This document shows positions 1-8,854 of a DNA stretch of 51,759 bases, piece after piece. The DNA is from Planctomycetaceae bacterium (GTDB lineage Bacteria; Planctomycetota; Planctomycetia; Planctomycetales; Planctomycetaceae). The notes beneath the pieces were generated by a model. The model ran no database searches. It was not told where the DNA came from and saw only the letters and a list, made by a program, of their open reading frames with translations. The stretch lies in NCBI GenBank assembly GCA_947476295.1, contig CANJQC010000024.1:1-51759 (forward strand). The letters are read 5' to 3'. The number at the start of each line of letters is the position of its first letter. Position 1 is the first letter of the stretch. Both the position numbers and the translations under genes were made by a program.

Positions 1-159
1 GAAGGCCACGGGCGGCGGGGCAAGGCGCTGAAGGCTGACTAAGTTCTGGAGTATCGCAACACGAAGCTGGCCACGGTCGAAGCGAAGGCATGGGATGAAG
101 CATTGACAGAAGACGTCGGGCAGGCGAAGGACTACGCCGCCAAGCTGGCGACTCCGGCT
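1..159 (+). pseudogene. Remnant of type I restriction enzyme HsdR (N-terminal part)
   Basis: Frame 1 translates to a stretch very like the N-terminal nuclease region of HsdR: GRRGKALKAD, a stop codon at 40-42, then VLEYRNTKLATVEAKAWDEA and VGQAKDYAAKLA. The E-x-K in VEAKAW matches the conserved nuclease motif of HsdR proteins. A TAA stands where the family normally has an aromatic residue (KADYVLEYRN pattern). HsdR similarity ends at about base 147, where a 15-nt piece (145-159) identical to part of the repeat at 344-358 begins. No methylase or specificity gene is present. The upstream part lies outside the window. It is a dead fragment, not a working restriction system. Confidence 0.75.
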
Positions 160-788
160 GCATCGTGTTCCGGCTGCATCGTGCCCGGCTACCCGGAACT
201 CAAGCCGTTGGCTCCAGATTTCTGGACTCGATTCTGGCACGCGTATTTCGTATCTCAATAAGAACGGGCTTATCCGGTTGACCGAATCGTAGCTGGAGTC
301 GCCAGACTTCGTGGATTCGATTAAACGCAAGAACCACCGAAGTCTGGCGACTCCGGCTACAAGAGAAACAGAGGGGACATTGTACTTATTCAGTAAAGCA
401 CAATGCAACTTCCGGCACACACGGTTGGATTAACTCAGATTTTCGGGTACACAGAGATTCAAGGGTCTAATCTGCACTCGAGTCAGGAAGTTCTTTTACG
501 CAACACCGACAACGTGTGTCGCATGCAATTTTGGTCGTCATCGCTGCTGCGGTAAGTCTTTTGATTTCAGGATCGGATATGTTGGCCCTCCGAGCCTGAA
601 ACTCGCAACTTCAAAACTCACGCTTCGGGTTACAAATCGAGTGCCATTGGGCGATGGCTGGCCCACCGGAAGGATTTACTGAATTGTTCAACGTCAAAAA
701 TCTGGATGCCGCGAAGTAGAACGTCTCTCTCGTTTAACTGCAAACCGCAGGCGAGTGTTTTGTTTGCACGCCGGATGGGATATCAATC
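160..788. other. Gene-free stretch upstream of the ceramidase fusion
   Basis: No supported gene. It begins with a degenerate duplicated segment (the CCGGCTGCATCGTG motif occurs near 155 and again near 170) and contains the hairpin repeat at 290-359. The rest, about 360-780, has no recognisable homology and is presumably the promoter region of the next gene. GGGA at 777-780 is a plausible ribosome binding site 8 nt before the ATG at 789. Confidence 0.5.
290..359. repeat. Palindromic repeat, family 1 (GGAGTCGCCAGACTTCG)
   Basis: The left arm (290-314) and right arm (334-359) are inverted copies with one mismatch and one single-base gap. They enclose a loop of about 19 nt. The core reads GGAGTCGCCAGACTTCG. 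A 15-nt piece of the same element recurs at 145-159, where the hsdR remnant ends. Confidence 0.8.
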
Positions 789-3700
789 ATGACCGTGCGA
801 GTGCTGAGTTTCCTGTCGATCGTGGTTTGTGGATTCATAACGGATGGTTTGATTGCGGACGAAGCTGCGAAGGGCATACTCCTTGCCGGCGCAGCGATGG
901 TAGATGTGACACCTGCGCAGTTTCCGGTCATCGTTAATGGCATGGTCGAAGAACGTACGGCGACGATGGCCCACGATGTGCTGATGTCCCGAGCGCTGGT
1001 GCTGGACGATGGAAAGGAGCGTATAGCCATCGTCGTGGTCGATAGTTTGATGCTGACTCGATCCATGTTGGACGATGCCAAAGACCAGGCTCAGAAACTG
1101 ACGGGGATTCCGACGAATCGCATATTGATCTCGGCGACACATACCCATTCGGCTCCGTCAGCCATGCCATGCTTGGGAAGTCGCGTTGATCCTGAGTACG
1201 CTCAGTTCCTGCCCGGACAGATTGTCCGCAGCATTGTCCACGCGAACGAAAAACTGACTCCGGCCAAGGTTGGCTGGGCGGTGGTGACCGACGATCGGCA
1301 CAACAATTGTCGTCGCTGGATCTTTCGATCTGATCGAATGACGATGGCAGATCCATTTGGGCAGCACAATGTGCGGGCTCATATGCATCCCGGGCATATG
1401 AGCCCCAATCATATCGGTCCATCAGGGCCTGCGGATACAGATCTGACAGTGGTCTCAGTGAAGACGACCGACGACAAACCATTGGCCGTGCTGGCCAACT
1501 ATGCGATGCACTACTACGGTTCGCCGCTTGTGTCAGGAGACGTCTGCGGCCGATTTGGATTGAAGTTTGCAGAGCTCATCGGCGCGACGAATCAGCAGCC
1601 AGGGTTTGTTGGAATTCTGTCACAGGGCACCAGTGGCGACAGCATGTGGATGGACTACAGCCAGCCCGCTCAACCGAATGATCTTGATGCTTATGTGAAG
1701 GCCTTGGCGGAAGGTGCGGTGCGGGCTTGTGAATCGATTCAATACCGATCCGACATCACGCTCGCGATGGCGGAAGAAATGCTGAAACTGAAACGGCGAA
1801 CTCCTGATGAGGCTCGTCTCAAATGGGCTCACGAACTCGTCGCCAAGGTCGGTGATCGCCTGCCGGGAGGCTGGTCGGAAGTGTATGCATTCGAGCAATT
1901 GCGATTGCATGAGGATCCAACGGCGGAACTCAAGCTGCAGGCGATTCGCATTGGTGATTTTGGCATCACAGCGATTCCCGACGAAGTCTTCGGCATTACG
2001 GGCATTAAACTGAAGAACCGCAGTCCTCTCAAAGCCACAATGAACATCGAACTCGCCAACGGCGCCGAGGGCTATATTCCTCCGCCGGAGCAACATAAAC
2101 TCGGCGGATACACCACATGGCCAGCTCGTACGGCAGGGTTGGAAGTGCAGGCAGAGCCACAGATCGTGGAAGCGCTGACACGCCTGCTGGAGCAGGTCGC
2201 TGGAAAGCCTCGGCGCGAAACCATCGACGAACAACACGCATACGCGAAGGCCGTTGTGGAATCGAAGCCAAAGGCGTTCTGGCGGATGGGGGAGATTGAT
2301 TCTGTAGGGTGGGACCAGCTGCCGCCAGGCAGCGCCGGCCCACGGAATTCAGGCACCACAAATGGTGGGCCGGCGCTCGCGTTGCTCGCTGGTCCCACCC
2401 TACCGAATGCTGCTCGCTGTGCGGATGCACTTGGCGACAATCACGCCCTCTACGAAGACGGCATCGCGTTTTATCTGCCGGGACCTAAGGGTGACGGGCT
2501 CAATCAGCATCCCCGAGGCAATCGCGCTGCCCACTTTGCAGGTGGGCGAGTTGCCGCGAAAGTTCCAAAACTTGGCAAAGTTTACAGCGTCGAATGCTGG
2601 GTCTGGAACGGTTTCCCGAACAGCGAGCGAGCCGTCACGGGCTACTTCGTTTCCCGAGGTTCAAATGGCGATGCAATCGCGGCGGGTGATCATCTGGGTA
2701 TCGGTGGGAATTACATGAATCAGGGCTGGGACGGCAAGCTGCTCCTGTTCAACGGCAATGATCGAAACGAATCGCTCACCGGTCGCACGGTTCTGGAAAC
2801 TCGGACGTGGCACCATGTGGCGTTTGTGCGCAGCGATCGCCACGTCACGGTTTATCTGAATGGCCAGCCCAAACCGGAAATTGAAGGTGACCTTGAGCCC
2901 ACATTTTCTGAGAGCAACGACGACATTTTCCTTGGTGGCCGAAATGATCGCCTGTTCGGACTGGAGGGGCGGCTCGATGAAGTGGCGTTGTATGATCGAG
3001 CCTTGACTGCCGACGAGGTTGCCGGGCATTATGCATCCGCAAGACTCAGGAACCCTCTGCAGGTGGGAGAATCGCAGCCAATACCCAATCCGCCACCTCT
3101 GTCGCCGGAAGAGTCACTCAAGGCAGCACATGTGCGAGAGGGGTATGAGTTACAGTTGGTCGTATCCGAGCCGCTGGTGATCGACCCTGTCGCCATTGAC
3201 TGGGGACCGGATGGAAAACTGTGGGTCGCCGAGATGGCCGATTATCCATCCGGGATGGACAACAACGGGCAGCCCGGTGGGCGCATTCGATTTCTCGAGG
3301 ACAAAGACAAAGACGGGAAATATGAAACATCGACCGTGCTGCTAAACGACATCCCTTTTCCCACCGGCGTAATGGCGTGGGGCAAGGGAATCATTGTCAC
3401 TGCCGCTCCGGAAATCTTTTACGCAGAAGACACCAGTGGCGACGGCAAAGCGGACATCCGCAAGACGCTGTTTTCAGGATTTCGTGAAGGCAATCAGCAG
3501 CTGCGAGTCAACGGTCCGCGCTGGGGACTGGATAACTGGATCCATTGTGCAAGCGGCAGTCATCATGCTGGCTACGGAGCAGACAGTCAAATCCTGTCGC
3601 ATGGGACGAACCAGAAGTTCGCTATTGGAAGTCGGGACTTTCGCATCCGGCCGGACGAGGGTCTGATCGATCCGCAAAGTGGTCCGTCGCAGTTTGGCCG

Positions 3701-6158
3701 TAATCGAGATGCCTGGGGCAACTGGTTCGGTGAGCAGAATAGTTATCCTTTGTGGCACTACGTTCTGGAAGATCCTTACATCCGCCGCAATTCTCATTTC
3801 GCTCCGCCCGACCCACGTCATCTGATGACGCCATCGAATCCACCGGTTTATGCGGCGACACCTCCTGAAAAACGTTTTCACAGCTTTGAGGAATCCGGAC
3901 GCTACACTTCCGCCTGCTCGGGGATGGTGTATCTGGATGAGCTGTTGTTTGGAGCCGAAAGCAGTTCCAGCCTCCCGACCACGGCTTCCGCCGAAGGCGG
4001 ACCGCTGCGAGAGAAGGCCAACGAACTAGGGGCCGATCAGCCACATGCCTCCCGGGGGCGCGACGAAGTCGAGAAGTCCTTTCCGGCAGAAAGGACCTAC
4101 TTGCGCGGCCTAGGCGTCCAGCACACCTTCACCTGCGAACCGTTCAGCAATCTCGTACAGCACAATCTCCTCATCGATGACGGTGTGAGTTTTCGACTTG
4201 AACGCGATCCTGCGGAAGCTGATGCGAAAACCGATTTCTTTGCGTCCGAAGATCGTTGGTGCCGACCGGTCATGGTTCGCACCGGCCCCGATGGGGCACT
4301 TTGGATTGTGGATATGTATCGGTACATGATTGAGCATCCACAATGGCTGCCCAAAGAGGGGCAGGATGAACTGCGACCGTACTTTCGATCGGGCGATGAT
4401 CGAGGCCGCATTTATCGCATCGTGCCAAAGACGACCAATAGCAAGACTGGCGAGCATGACGGCGTTAGCGACCCCAAAAATTTCCCGCGCCTGGATCATC
4501 TATCGAAAACTGAACTCGTCGCATCACTTGAAAGCTCCAACGGTTGGCAACGTGATACAGCTCAGCGGCTGCTGGTAATGGCGCAGGACAAATCGGTGGT
4601 CGCCGATCTTGAACTGCTCGTCACTGAGAGTCCGCAACCGCTGGCTCGACTGCACGCATTGTGTACGCTCGATGGCTTGAATGCACTGACGCCGAAGATT
4701 GTCGAATCGGCTTTGCGGGATGACCACCCCGGCGTTCGACGGCACGCGGTTCGGCTGACTCCGGCTGCGAGAGTGCCACTCGCGTCTCTGGTGACCATGA
4801 CCAAAGATCCAAACGCCAAAGTGCGACTGCAGCTGGCATGTGTTGCGGGAGAGTTCAGGGAAGGACTGGCGGGGAAGATATTGGGTGAGCTGCTGGTCTT
4901 GGACACCGATCCGTACCTGCGAGCTGCCGTGATTAGTTCGTTGAATTCGGAAAACATCAAAGATGTGATTGATCGGTTTGGTGCGATCGTGCAACAGGAC
5001 GCAGCGCAGCACGAGCCGGGCGTCACCGAAATGCCGGGCTTTTCCGCCAGTGATCGCAATGAATTCAGCAGCATTTTGTTTGGACAAGTGGCAGCAATTG
5101 CCAATGACGATGACATCATTCGATCGATCCTGATGACCTGCGATGAATCCGGCAAGCGATTGTATTCATGGCAAATGATGTCACTGGCGAACATGCTGGA
5201 TCGCCTCAATGCTCGTCGCTGGTCGGTGTCAGACCACATGAAACCGAAAGAGCACTCTCAGGTCACCGCAGCAATTCAGATTGCCAGACGAGTCGCTGCA
5301 GATTCGTCTGCCGAGGAAATTCTTCGTGTCGCTGCAATACCGCTGCTGTTGCGAGGTTCGGAAGCCGATGAAGACCGAGCGGTGTTGCGGTCATTGCTTT
5401 CCCCGCAGATTCCTGTCAGCGTTCAGGAAGCTACCATTCGGCATCTCGGTCTGCAATCGGACGAGTCTGTCGCAGATATCCTGCTGACTGGCTGGTCGTC
5501 GCATTCGCCCTTACTTCGTACACAGATACTGACTGTGCTCTCGAGTCGCGGTGAATGGGTGATTCGCCTTGTGGCTCAGATGGAATCAGGCTCCGTTGCC
5601 GCTGCGGAAATCGATGCCTCCATGCGACAGCGACTGTTGACAACTCGCGATATCGCTATCCGTGAGCGACTCGAAAAGGTCTTCACGTCCGAAACATCGG
5701 CCGATCGCAAAGCCATAATGGAATCTTTTCAGCCCGCATTGAAACTCACCGGCGATGCGGCTCGCGGAGCCCTCATGTTTGGTAAGAAATGTGCCAACTG
5801 CCACAAGCAGGGCGGTATCGGCCACGAAGTTGGCCCGAATCTCGCATCGCTCACGACGCGAACTCCGGAGTCCCTCTTCACCGCCATCCTCGACCCCAGC
5901 GCTGCCGTGGAAGCCAAATATCTGAACTTCGTCGTCGCCACCACCGCCGGCCGCAGTGTCATCGGCATGCTCTCCACCGAAACCGGCAGCAGTATCACGC
6001 TGCTTGCCGCGGAAGGCAAAACCGAATCCATCCTCCGCACCGACATCGAAGAACTCCGCAGCACCGGCAAATCTCTGATGCCGGACGGGGTCGAAAAGGA
6101 CCTGACGCAGCAGGACATTGCGGATGTGATTGAGTACGTGAGGACGCTGCACAAGTAG
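789..6158 (+). CDS. Giant exported fusion: ceramidase-like + LamG + PVC dehydrogenase/propeller + HEAT + cytochrome c
   Basis: A 1789-aa protein with a signal peptide (residues 1-24, ending GLIADEA). Residues about 28-460 match neutral/alkaline non-lysosomal ceramidases: ATHTHSAP at 116-123 carries the zinc-binding histidines, and GTSGDS lies in the region of the catalytic serine. Residues about 540-750 form a LamG/concanavalin-like sandwich (WHHVAFVRSD, GRLDEVALYDRAL). Residues about 776-1210 match the planctomycete membrane-bound dehydrogenase/beta-propeller domain (DWGPDGKLWVAEM, GPDGALWIVDMYR). HEAT-like repeats follow, then a C-terminal haem-binding domain with CANCH at 1668-1672. Export to the envelope and oxidation or hydrolysis of a lipid or glycan-like substrate is inferred. 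Two stretches (residues about 506-538 and 1057-1107) are repeat-derived insertions. The ATG at 789 follows GGGA at 777-780. Confidence 0.85.
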   Translation: MTVRVLSFLSIVVCGFITDGLIADEAAKGILLAGAAMVDVTPAQFPVIVNGMVEERTATMAHDVLMSRALVLDDGKERIAIVVVDSLMLTRSMLDDAKDQAQKLTGIPTNRILISATHTHSAPSAMPCLGSRVDPEYAQFLPGQIVRSIVHANEKLTPAKVGWAVVTDDRHNNCRRWIFRSDRMTMADPFGQHNVRAHMHPGHMSPNHIGPSGPADTDLTVVSVKTTDDKPLAVLANYAMHYYGSPLVSGDVCGRFGLKFAELIGATNQQPGFVGILSQGTSGDSMWMDYSQPAQPNDLDAYVKALAEGAVRACESIQYRSDITLAMAEEMLKLKRRTPDEARLKWAHELVAKVGDRLPGGWSEVYAFEQLRLHEDPTAELKLQAIRIGDFGITAIPDEVFGITGIKLKNRSPLKATMNIELANGAEGYIPPPEQHKLGGYTTWPARTAGLEVQAEPQIVEALTRLLEQVAGKPRRETIDEQHAYAKAVVESKPKAFWRMGEIDSVGWDQLPPGSAGPRNSGTTNGGPALALLAGPTLPNAARCADALGDNHALYEDGIAFYLPGPKGDGLNQHPRGNRAAHFAGGRVAAKVPKLGKVYSVECWVWNGFPNSERAVTGYFVSRGSNGDAIAAGDHLGIGGNYMNQGWDGKLLLFNGNDRNESLTGRTVLETRTWHHVAFVRSDRHVTVYLNGQPKPEIEGDLEPTFSESNDDIFLGGRNDRLFGLEGRLDEVALYDRALTADEVAGHYASARLRNPLQVGESQPIPNPPPLSPEESLKAAHVREGYELQLVVSEPLVIDPVAIDWGPDGKLWVAEMADYPSGMDNNGQPGGRIRFLEDKDKDGKYETSTVLLNDIPFPTGVMAWGKGIIVTAAPEIFYAEDTSGDGKADIRKTLFSGFREGNQQLRVNGPRWGLDNWIHCASGSHHAGYGADSQILSHGTNQKFAIGSRDFRIRPDEGLIDPQSGPSQFGRNRDAWGNWFGEQNSYPLWHYVLEDPYIRRNSHFAPPDPRHLMTPSNPPVYAATPPEKRFHSFEESGRYTSACSGMVYLDELLFGAESSSSLPTTASAEGGPLREKANELGADQPHASRGRDEVEKSFPAERTYLRGLGVQHTFTCEPFSNLVQHNLLIDDGVSFRLERDPAEADAKTDFFASEDRWCRPVMVRTGPDGALWIVDMYRYMIEHPQWLPKEGQDELRPYFRSGDDRGRIYRIVPKTTNSKTGEHDGVSDPKNFPRLDHLSKTELVASLESSNGWQRDTAQRLLVMAQDKSVVADLELLVTESPQPLARLHALCTLDGLNALTPKIVESALRDDHPGVRRHAVRLTPAARVPLASLVTMTKDPNAKVRLQLACVAGEFREGLAGKILGELLVLDTDPYLRAAVISSLNSENIKDVIDRFGAIVQQDAAQHEPGVTEMPGFSASDRNEFSSILFGQVAAIANDDDIIRSILMTCDESGKRLYSWQMMSLANMLDRLNARRWSVSDHMKPKEHSQVTAAIQIARRVAADSSAEEILRVAAIPLLLRGSEADEDRAVLRSLLSPQIPVSVQEATIRHLGLQSDESVADILLTGWSSHSPLLRTQILTVLSSRGEWVIRLVAQMESGSVAAAEIDASMRQRLLTTRDIAIRERLEKVFTSETSADRKAIMESFQPALKLTGDAARGALMFGKKCANCHKQGGIGHEVGPNLASLTTRTPESLFTAILDPSAAVEAKYLNFVVATTAGRSVIGMLSTETGSSITLLAAEGKTESILRTDIEELRSTGKSLMPDGVEKDLTQQDIADVIEYVRTLHK
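2304..2403. repeat. Palindromic repeat, family 2, in frame inside the fusion gene
   Basis: Perfect 16-nt outer arms (GTAGGGTGGGACCAGC at 2304-2319, its complement at 2388-2403) and perfect 12-nt inner arms (GCGCCGGCCCAC at 2332-2343, complement at 2365-2376). The element encodes residues about 506-538, a Gly/Pro/Ala-rich stretch between the ceramidase-like and LamG domains, and the reading frame stays open across it. Confidence 0.85.
3958..4110. repeat. Palindromic repeat, family 3, in frame inside the fusion gene
   Basis: Contains the hairpin GTCCTTTC-CGGCA-GAAAGGAC within 4074-4102 and a smaller one, TCCGCC-GAA-GGCGGA, near 3990. The first is shared, in the opposite orientation, with the intergenic copy at 36384-36413, where a comparable second hairpin (TTCGCC...GGCGAA) follows. 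Here it encodes residues about 1057-1107, which interrupt the conserved step from DELLFG to HTFTCEP in the propeller domain. Exact borders are uncertain. Confidence 0.6.
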
Positions 6159-6388
6159 CCTCTACGGGCAGGCGTCGCGACGGAATGGACTTCGATCTGA
6201 GCATACTGGAAGCTGCATACGTCACTACCGGGACTTGCAGCAGCAACAACTGAATCCACATCACTTTGACCGCCATGTTCTTCTTCTGTGACGGACTCGC
6301 TGTTACAATCATTTCGCAGATCGATCCAGTTGAAGGACCGGATCGCTCTGAATTTTTTCTTTGATCTTCCTGATCCCGGATCATCCGC
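6159..6388. other. Intergenic region before the PSD1-type gene
   Basis: 230 bp with no gene. TTACAAT near 6303-6309 could serve as a -10 element for the downstream gene, but no convincing -35 sits at the right spacing. Confidence 0.3.
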
Positions 6389-8848
6389 ATGGGAACTCGC
6401 TGGATAGTGCTCGCTGGATTTCTGTTTGGCCCGGGGGCGGTGCTATGCGCGCAAACGCCGATGCAGGGAGACGTGCGGTTCAATCGGGACATTCGACCGA
6501 TCCTGTCGAATCATTGTTTTCAGTGCCATGGCCCGGACCTGCGTTCGCAGAAAGGCGGACTGCGTCTGGATATTTGGGATCGGGCAACAGGGACGACGGA
6601 TTCCGGACGTGCGGCTATTGTGCCGGGACATCCGGATCAGAGTTCGCTGATGGAGCGTGTTCGCTCGCATGATGCGGAATCAGTGATGCCTCCCGTCGAA
6701 ACTGGGAAACCCCTCAATGTTTTTCAGATTCAGTTGTTGAACGACTGGATTGCGTCAGGTGCGGAATACGAGCAGCACTGGGCCTATCTGCCGATTCAAC
6801 GGCCGGAATTGCCGCAGCCGGAGAATGCTGCCTGGGGACGAAATGAGGTCGATGCGTTTGTCCTGTCGCGTCTGGAACGCGAACAGTTGCAGCCTTCAGA
6901 GGAGGCGGACGCAGCGACACTCTTTCGGCGACTGTCGCTCGACCTCACGGGACTACCACCGTCGGTTGCGGATGTCGATGCCTTTGTGCAGGAGCTTGCT
7001 CAGACAAACGTCACTTCATTGGCTGAGCCTAGTGCTGGCAAACCGGCCGCAACCGAGGCATTCATAGACGATCGTGCGAATGAGGTGTATTTGCGCTGGG
7101 TGAACCAGCTCCTGAAGTCGCCGCATTATGGCGAACGTATGGCGGTGGACTGGCTGGATGCAGCACGATTTGCTGATACCAATGGATACCAAGTGGATCG
7201 CGATCGCGAAATGTATCCGTGGCGTGACTGGGTGATCAATGCATTCAATTCCAACATGCCGTTCGATCAGTTTACTTTGGAACAGATTGCCGGCGACCTG
7301 CTGCCCAATCCGTCGCTGAGTCAAAGAATTGCGACAGGGTTCCATCGCAATCACATGCTGAATGAGGAAGGCGGAGTTATTCCGGAGGAGTTTCTGGCGG
7401 AATATTGTGCCGATCGTGTCGAAACAACGGCCACTGTCTGGCTGGGGCAGACGCTGAATTGTGCGCGATGTCACGACCACAAGTTTGATCCGTTCACTCA
7501 GCGGGATTTCTACGGGCTGTACGCTTTCTTCCACAGCATTTCTGAAGGTGGCATTGGAAACTACGGGGCCAATATTCGACGGAATGCACCGCCTGTCATT
7601 CAGTTGCCTGCTCCTGAGATTGAGCAGCAGATCGCCGATTTGCGTCGCGAACAGGACGACATTGCTAAGAACCTGCAGTCCGCCAGCGGCGAACATCAAA
7701 TTTTGTCGGAACGAGCCAAGGCGATTCCCGGACTGATTGAAGCACTCGATCTCCAGATTCCTACGACTCTGGTCATGCAGGAGTTGCCTGAACCTCGAGT
7801 CACCAGAATCCTGGAGCGTGGTGCATACAGTCAGCTCGGAGACATCGTCAGCGCAGAGACACCCGTGGTGTTGCCAAAGCTATCGGCCGGGATTCCTCGA
7901 AATCGACTGGGGCTGGCGCGATGGCTGACCGATTCCGCCAACCCGCTGCCGGCTCGAGTCACGGTGAATCGTTTTTGGCAGTCAATCTTTGGAACTGGAC
8001 TGGTGAGGACCTCCGAAGATTTCGGGACGCAGGGCGAGACTCCGAGTCATCCGGAACTGCTGGACTGGCTGGCCGCCGAGTTCGTCAGCAGTGGCTGGGA
8101 CGTGCAGCACATTTTGCGACTAATCGTGACAAGTTCCACCTATCGTCAAAGTTCACGTCGGACGGACGAACAGCAGCAGCATGATCCGGAGAACCGACTG
8201 CTGGCACGAGGCCCTCGATTTCGGCTGCAGTCGGAGTTTATTCGTGATCAGGCTCTCTTTGTGAGTGAGCTGCTGGTGGCGAAGATCGGTGGACCATCAG
8301 TAAAGCCTTATCATCCTCAGGGCTTGTACGAACAGATCACTGCAGGGAACGGGACCAACGTTTACGTCGAAGGGACGGGTGACGATCTCTATCGCCGCTC
8401 GATGTACACCTACTGGAAGCGATCGGTGCCCAATCCGGCGATGTTGGCGTTTGATTCACCGTTTCGTGAAACCTGCAATGTGCGAAGAACTCGGACGAAT
8501 ACACCGCTGCAGGCTCTAAACCTGATGAACGATCAGACGTATGTCGAGGCGGCGCGGTTACTGGCCGTGAGAATACTGCGTGAGGGAGGCCCAACTTCGG
8601 AATCCCAGGTGACGCTGGGATTCCGCCTCGTTTTGTCCCGTTTGCCGCGGCTTGGTGAGTTGAAGATTCTGACGTCGGCTTATGATCGCGCCCTTCAGGG
8701 GCTTCGCGAGGACGCGGCAGCCACCGAGGAACTGTTGAAGGCGGGAGCAACATTAGTCGCATTCGAGGGAGATCGGTCGGCACTGGCGGCGATGACGATC
8801 GTGGCCAGCACAATTCTGAACCTCGACGAAGCCATCATGAAGGAATAA
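6389..8848 (+). CDS. PSD1/planctomycete cytochrome C protein (PSCyt1-DUF1549-DUF1553)
   Basis: An 819-aa exported protein with a signal peptide ending near ALCAQT. CFQCH (residues 43-47) begins a PSCyt1-type haem-binding domain containing GPDLRSQKGGLRLD. DUF1549 follows at about 150-370 (RLSLDLTGLPPS, WLDAARFADTNGYQ, CARCHDHKFDP). DUF1553 lies at about 500-780 (NRLGLARWLTDSANPL, NRFWQSIFGTGLVRTSEDFG). At 819 aa it is shorter than many relatives because the linker between the two DUFs is brief. It lies 6 bp before a DUF1501 gene, the partner with which such genes are normally paired. The family is thought to act in envelope-associated degradation of complex polymers; the exact substrate is unknown. 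Confidence 0.92.
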   Translation: MGTRWIVLAGFLFGPGAVLCAQTPMQGDVRFNRDIRPILSNHCFQCHGPDLRSQKGGLRLDIWDRATGTTDSGRAAIVPGHPDQSSLMERVRSHDAESVMPPVETGKPLNVFQIQLLNDWIASGAEYEQHWAYLPIQRPELPQPENAAWGRNEVDAFVLSRLEREQLQPSEEADAATLFRRLSLDLTGLPPSVADVDAFVQELAQTNVTSLAEPSAGKPAATEAFIDDRANEVYLRWVNQLLKSPHYGERMAVDWLDAARFADTNGYQVDRDREMYPWRDWVINAFNSNMPFDQFTLEQIAGDLLPNPSLSQRIATGFHRNHMLNEEGGVIPEEFLAEYCADRVETTATVWLGQTLNCARCHDHKFDPFTQRDFYGLYAFFHSISEGGIGNYGANIRRNAPPVIQLPAPEIEQQIADLRREQDDIAKNLQSASGEHQILSERAKAIPGLIEALDLQIPTTLVMQELPEPRVTRILERGAYSQLGDIVSAETPVVLPKLSAGIPRNRLGLARWLTDSANPLPARVTVNRFWQSIFGTGLVRTSEDFGTQGETPSHPELLDWLAAEFVSSGWDVQHILRLIVTSSTYRQSSRRTDEQQQHDPENRLLARGPRFRLQSEFIRDQALFVSELLVAKIGGPSVKPYHPQGLYEQITAGNGTNVYVEGTGDDLYRRSMYTYWKRSVPNPAMLAFDSPFRETCNVRRTRTNTPLQALNLMNDQTYVEAARLLAVRILREGGPTSESQVTLGFRLVLSRLPRLGELKILTSAYDRALQGLREDAAATEELLKAGATLVAFEGDRSALAAMTIVASTILNLDEAIMKE

Positions 8849-8854
8849 TTCGCT

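Noticed and set aside
8599-8624. Perfect 10-nt inverted repeat GGAATCCCAG inside the PSD1-type gene
   Set aside because: The protein length here matches relatives, so it does not look inserted; probably chance or local codon use.
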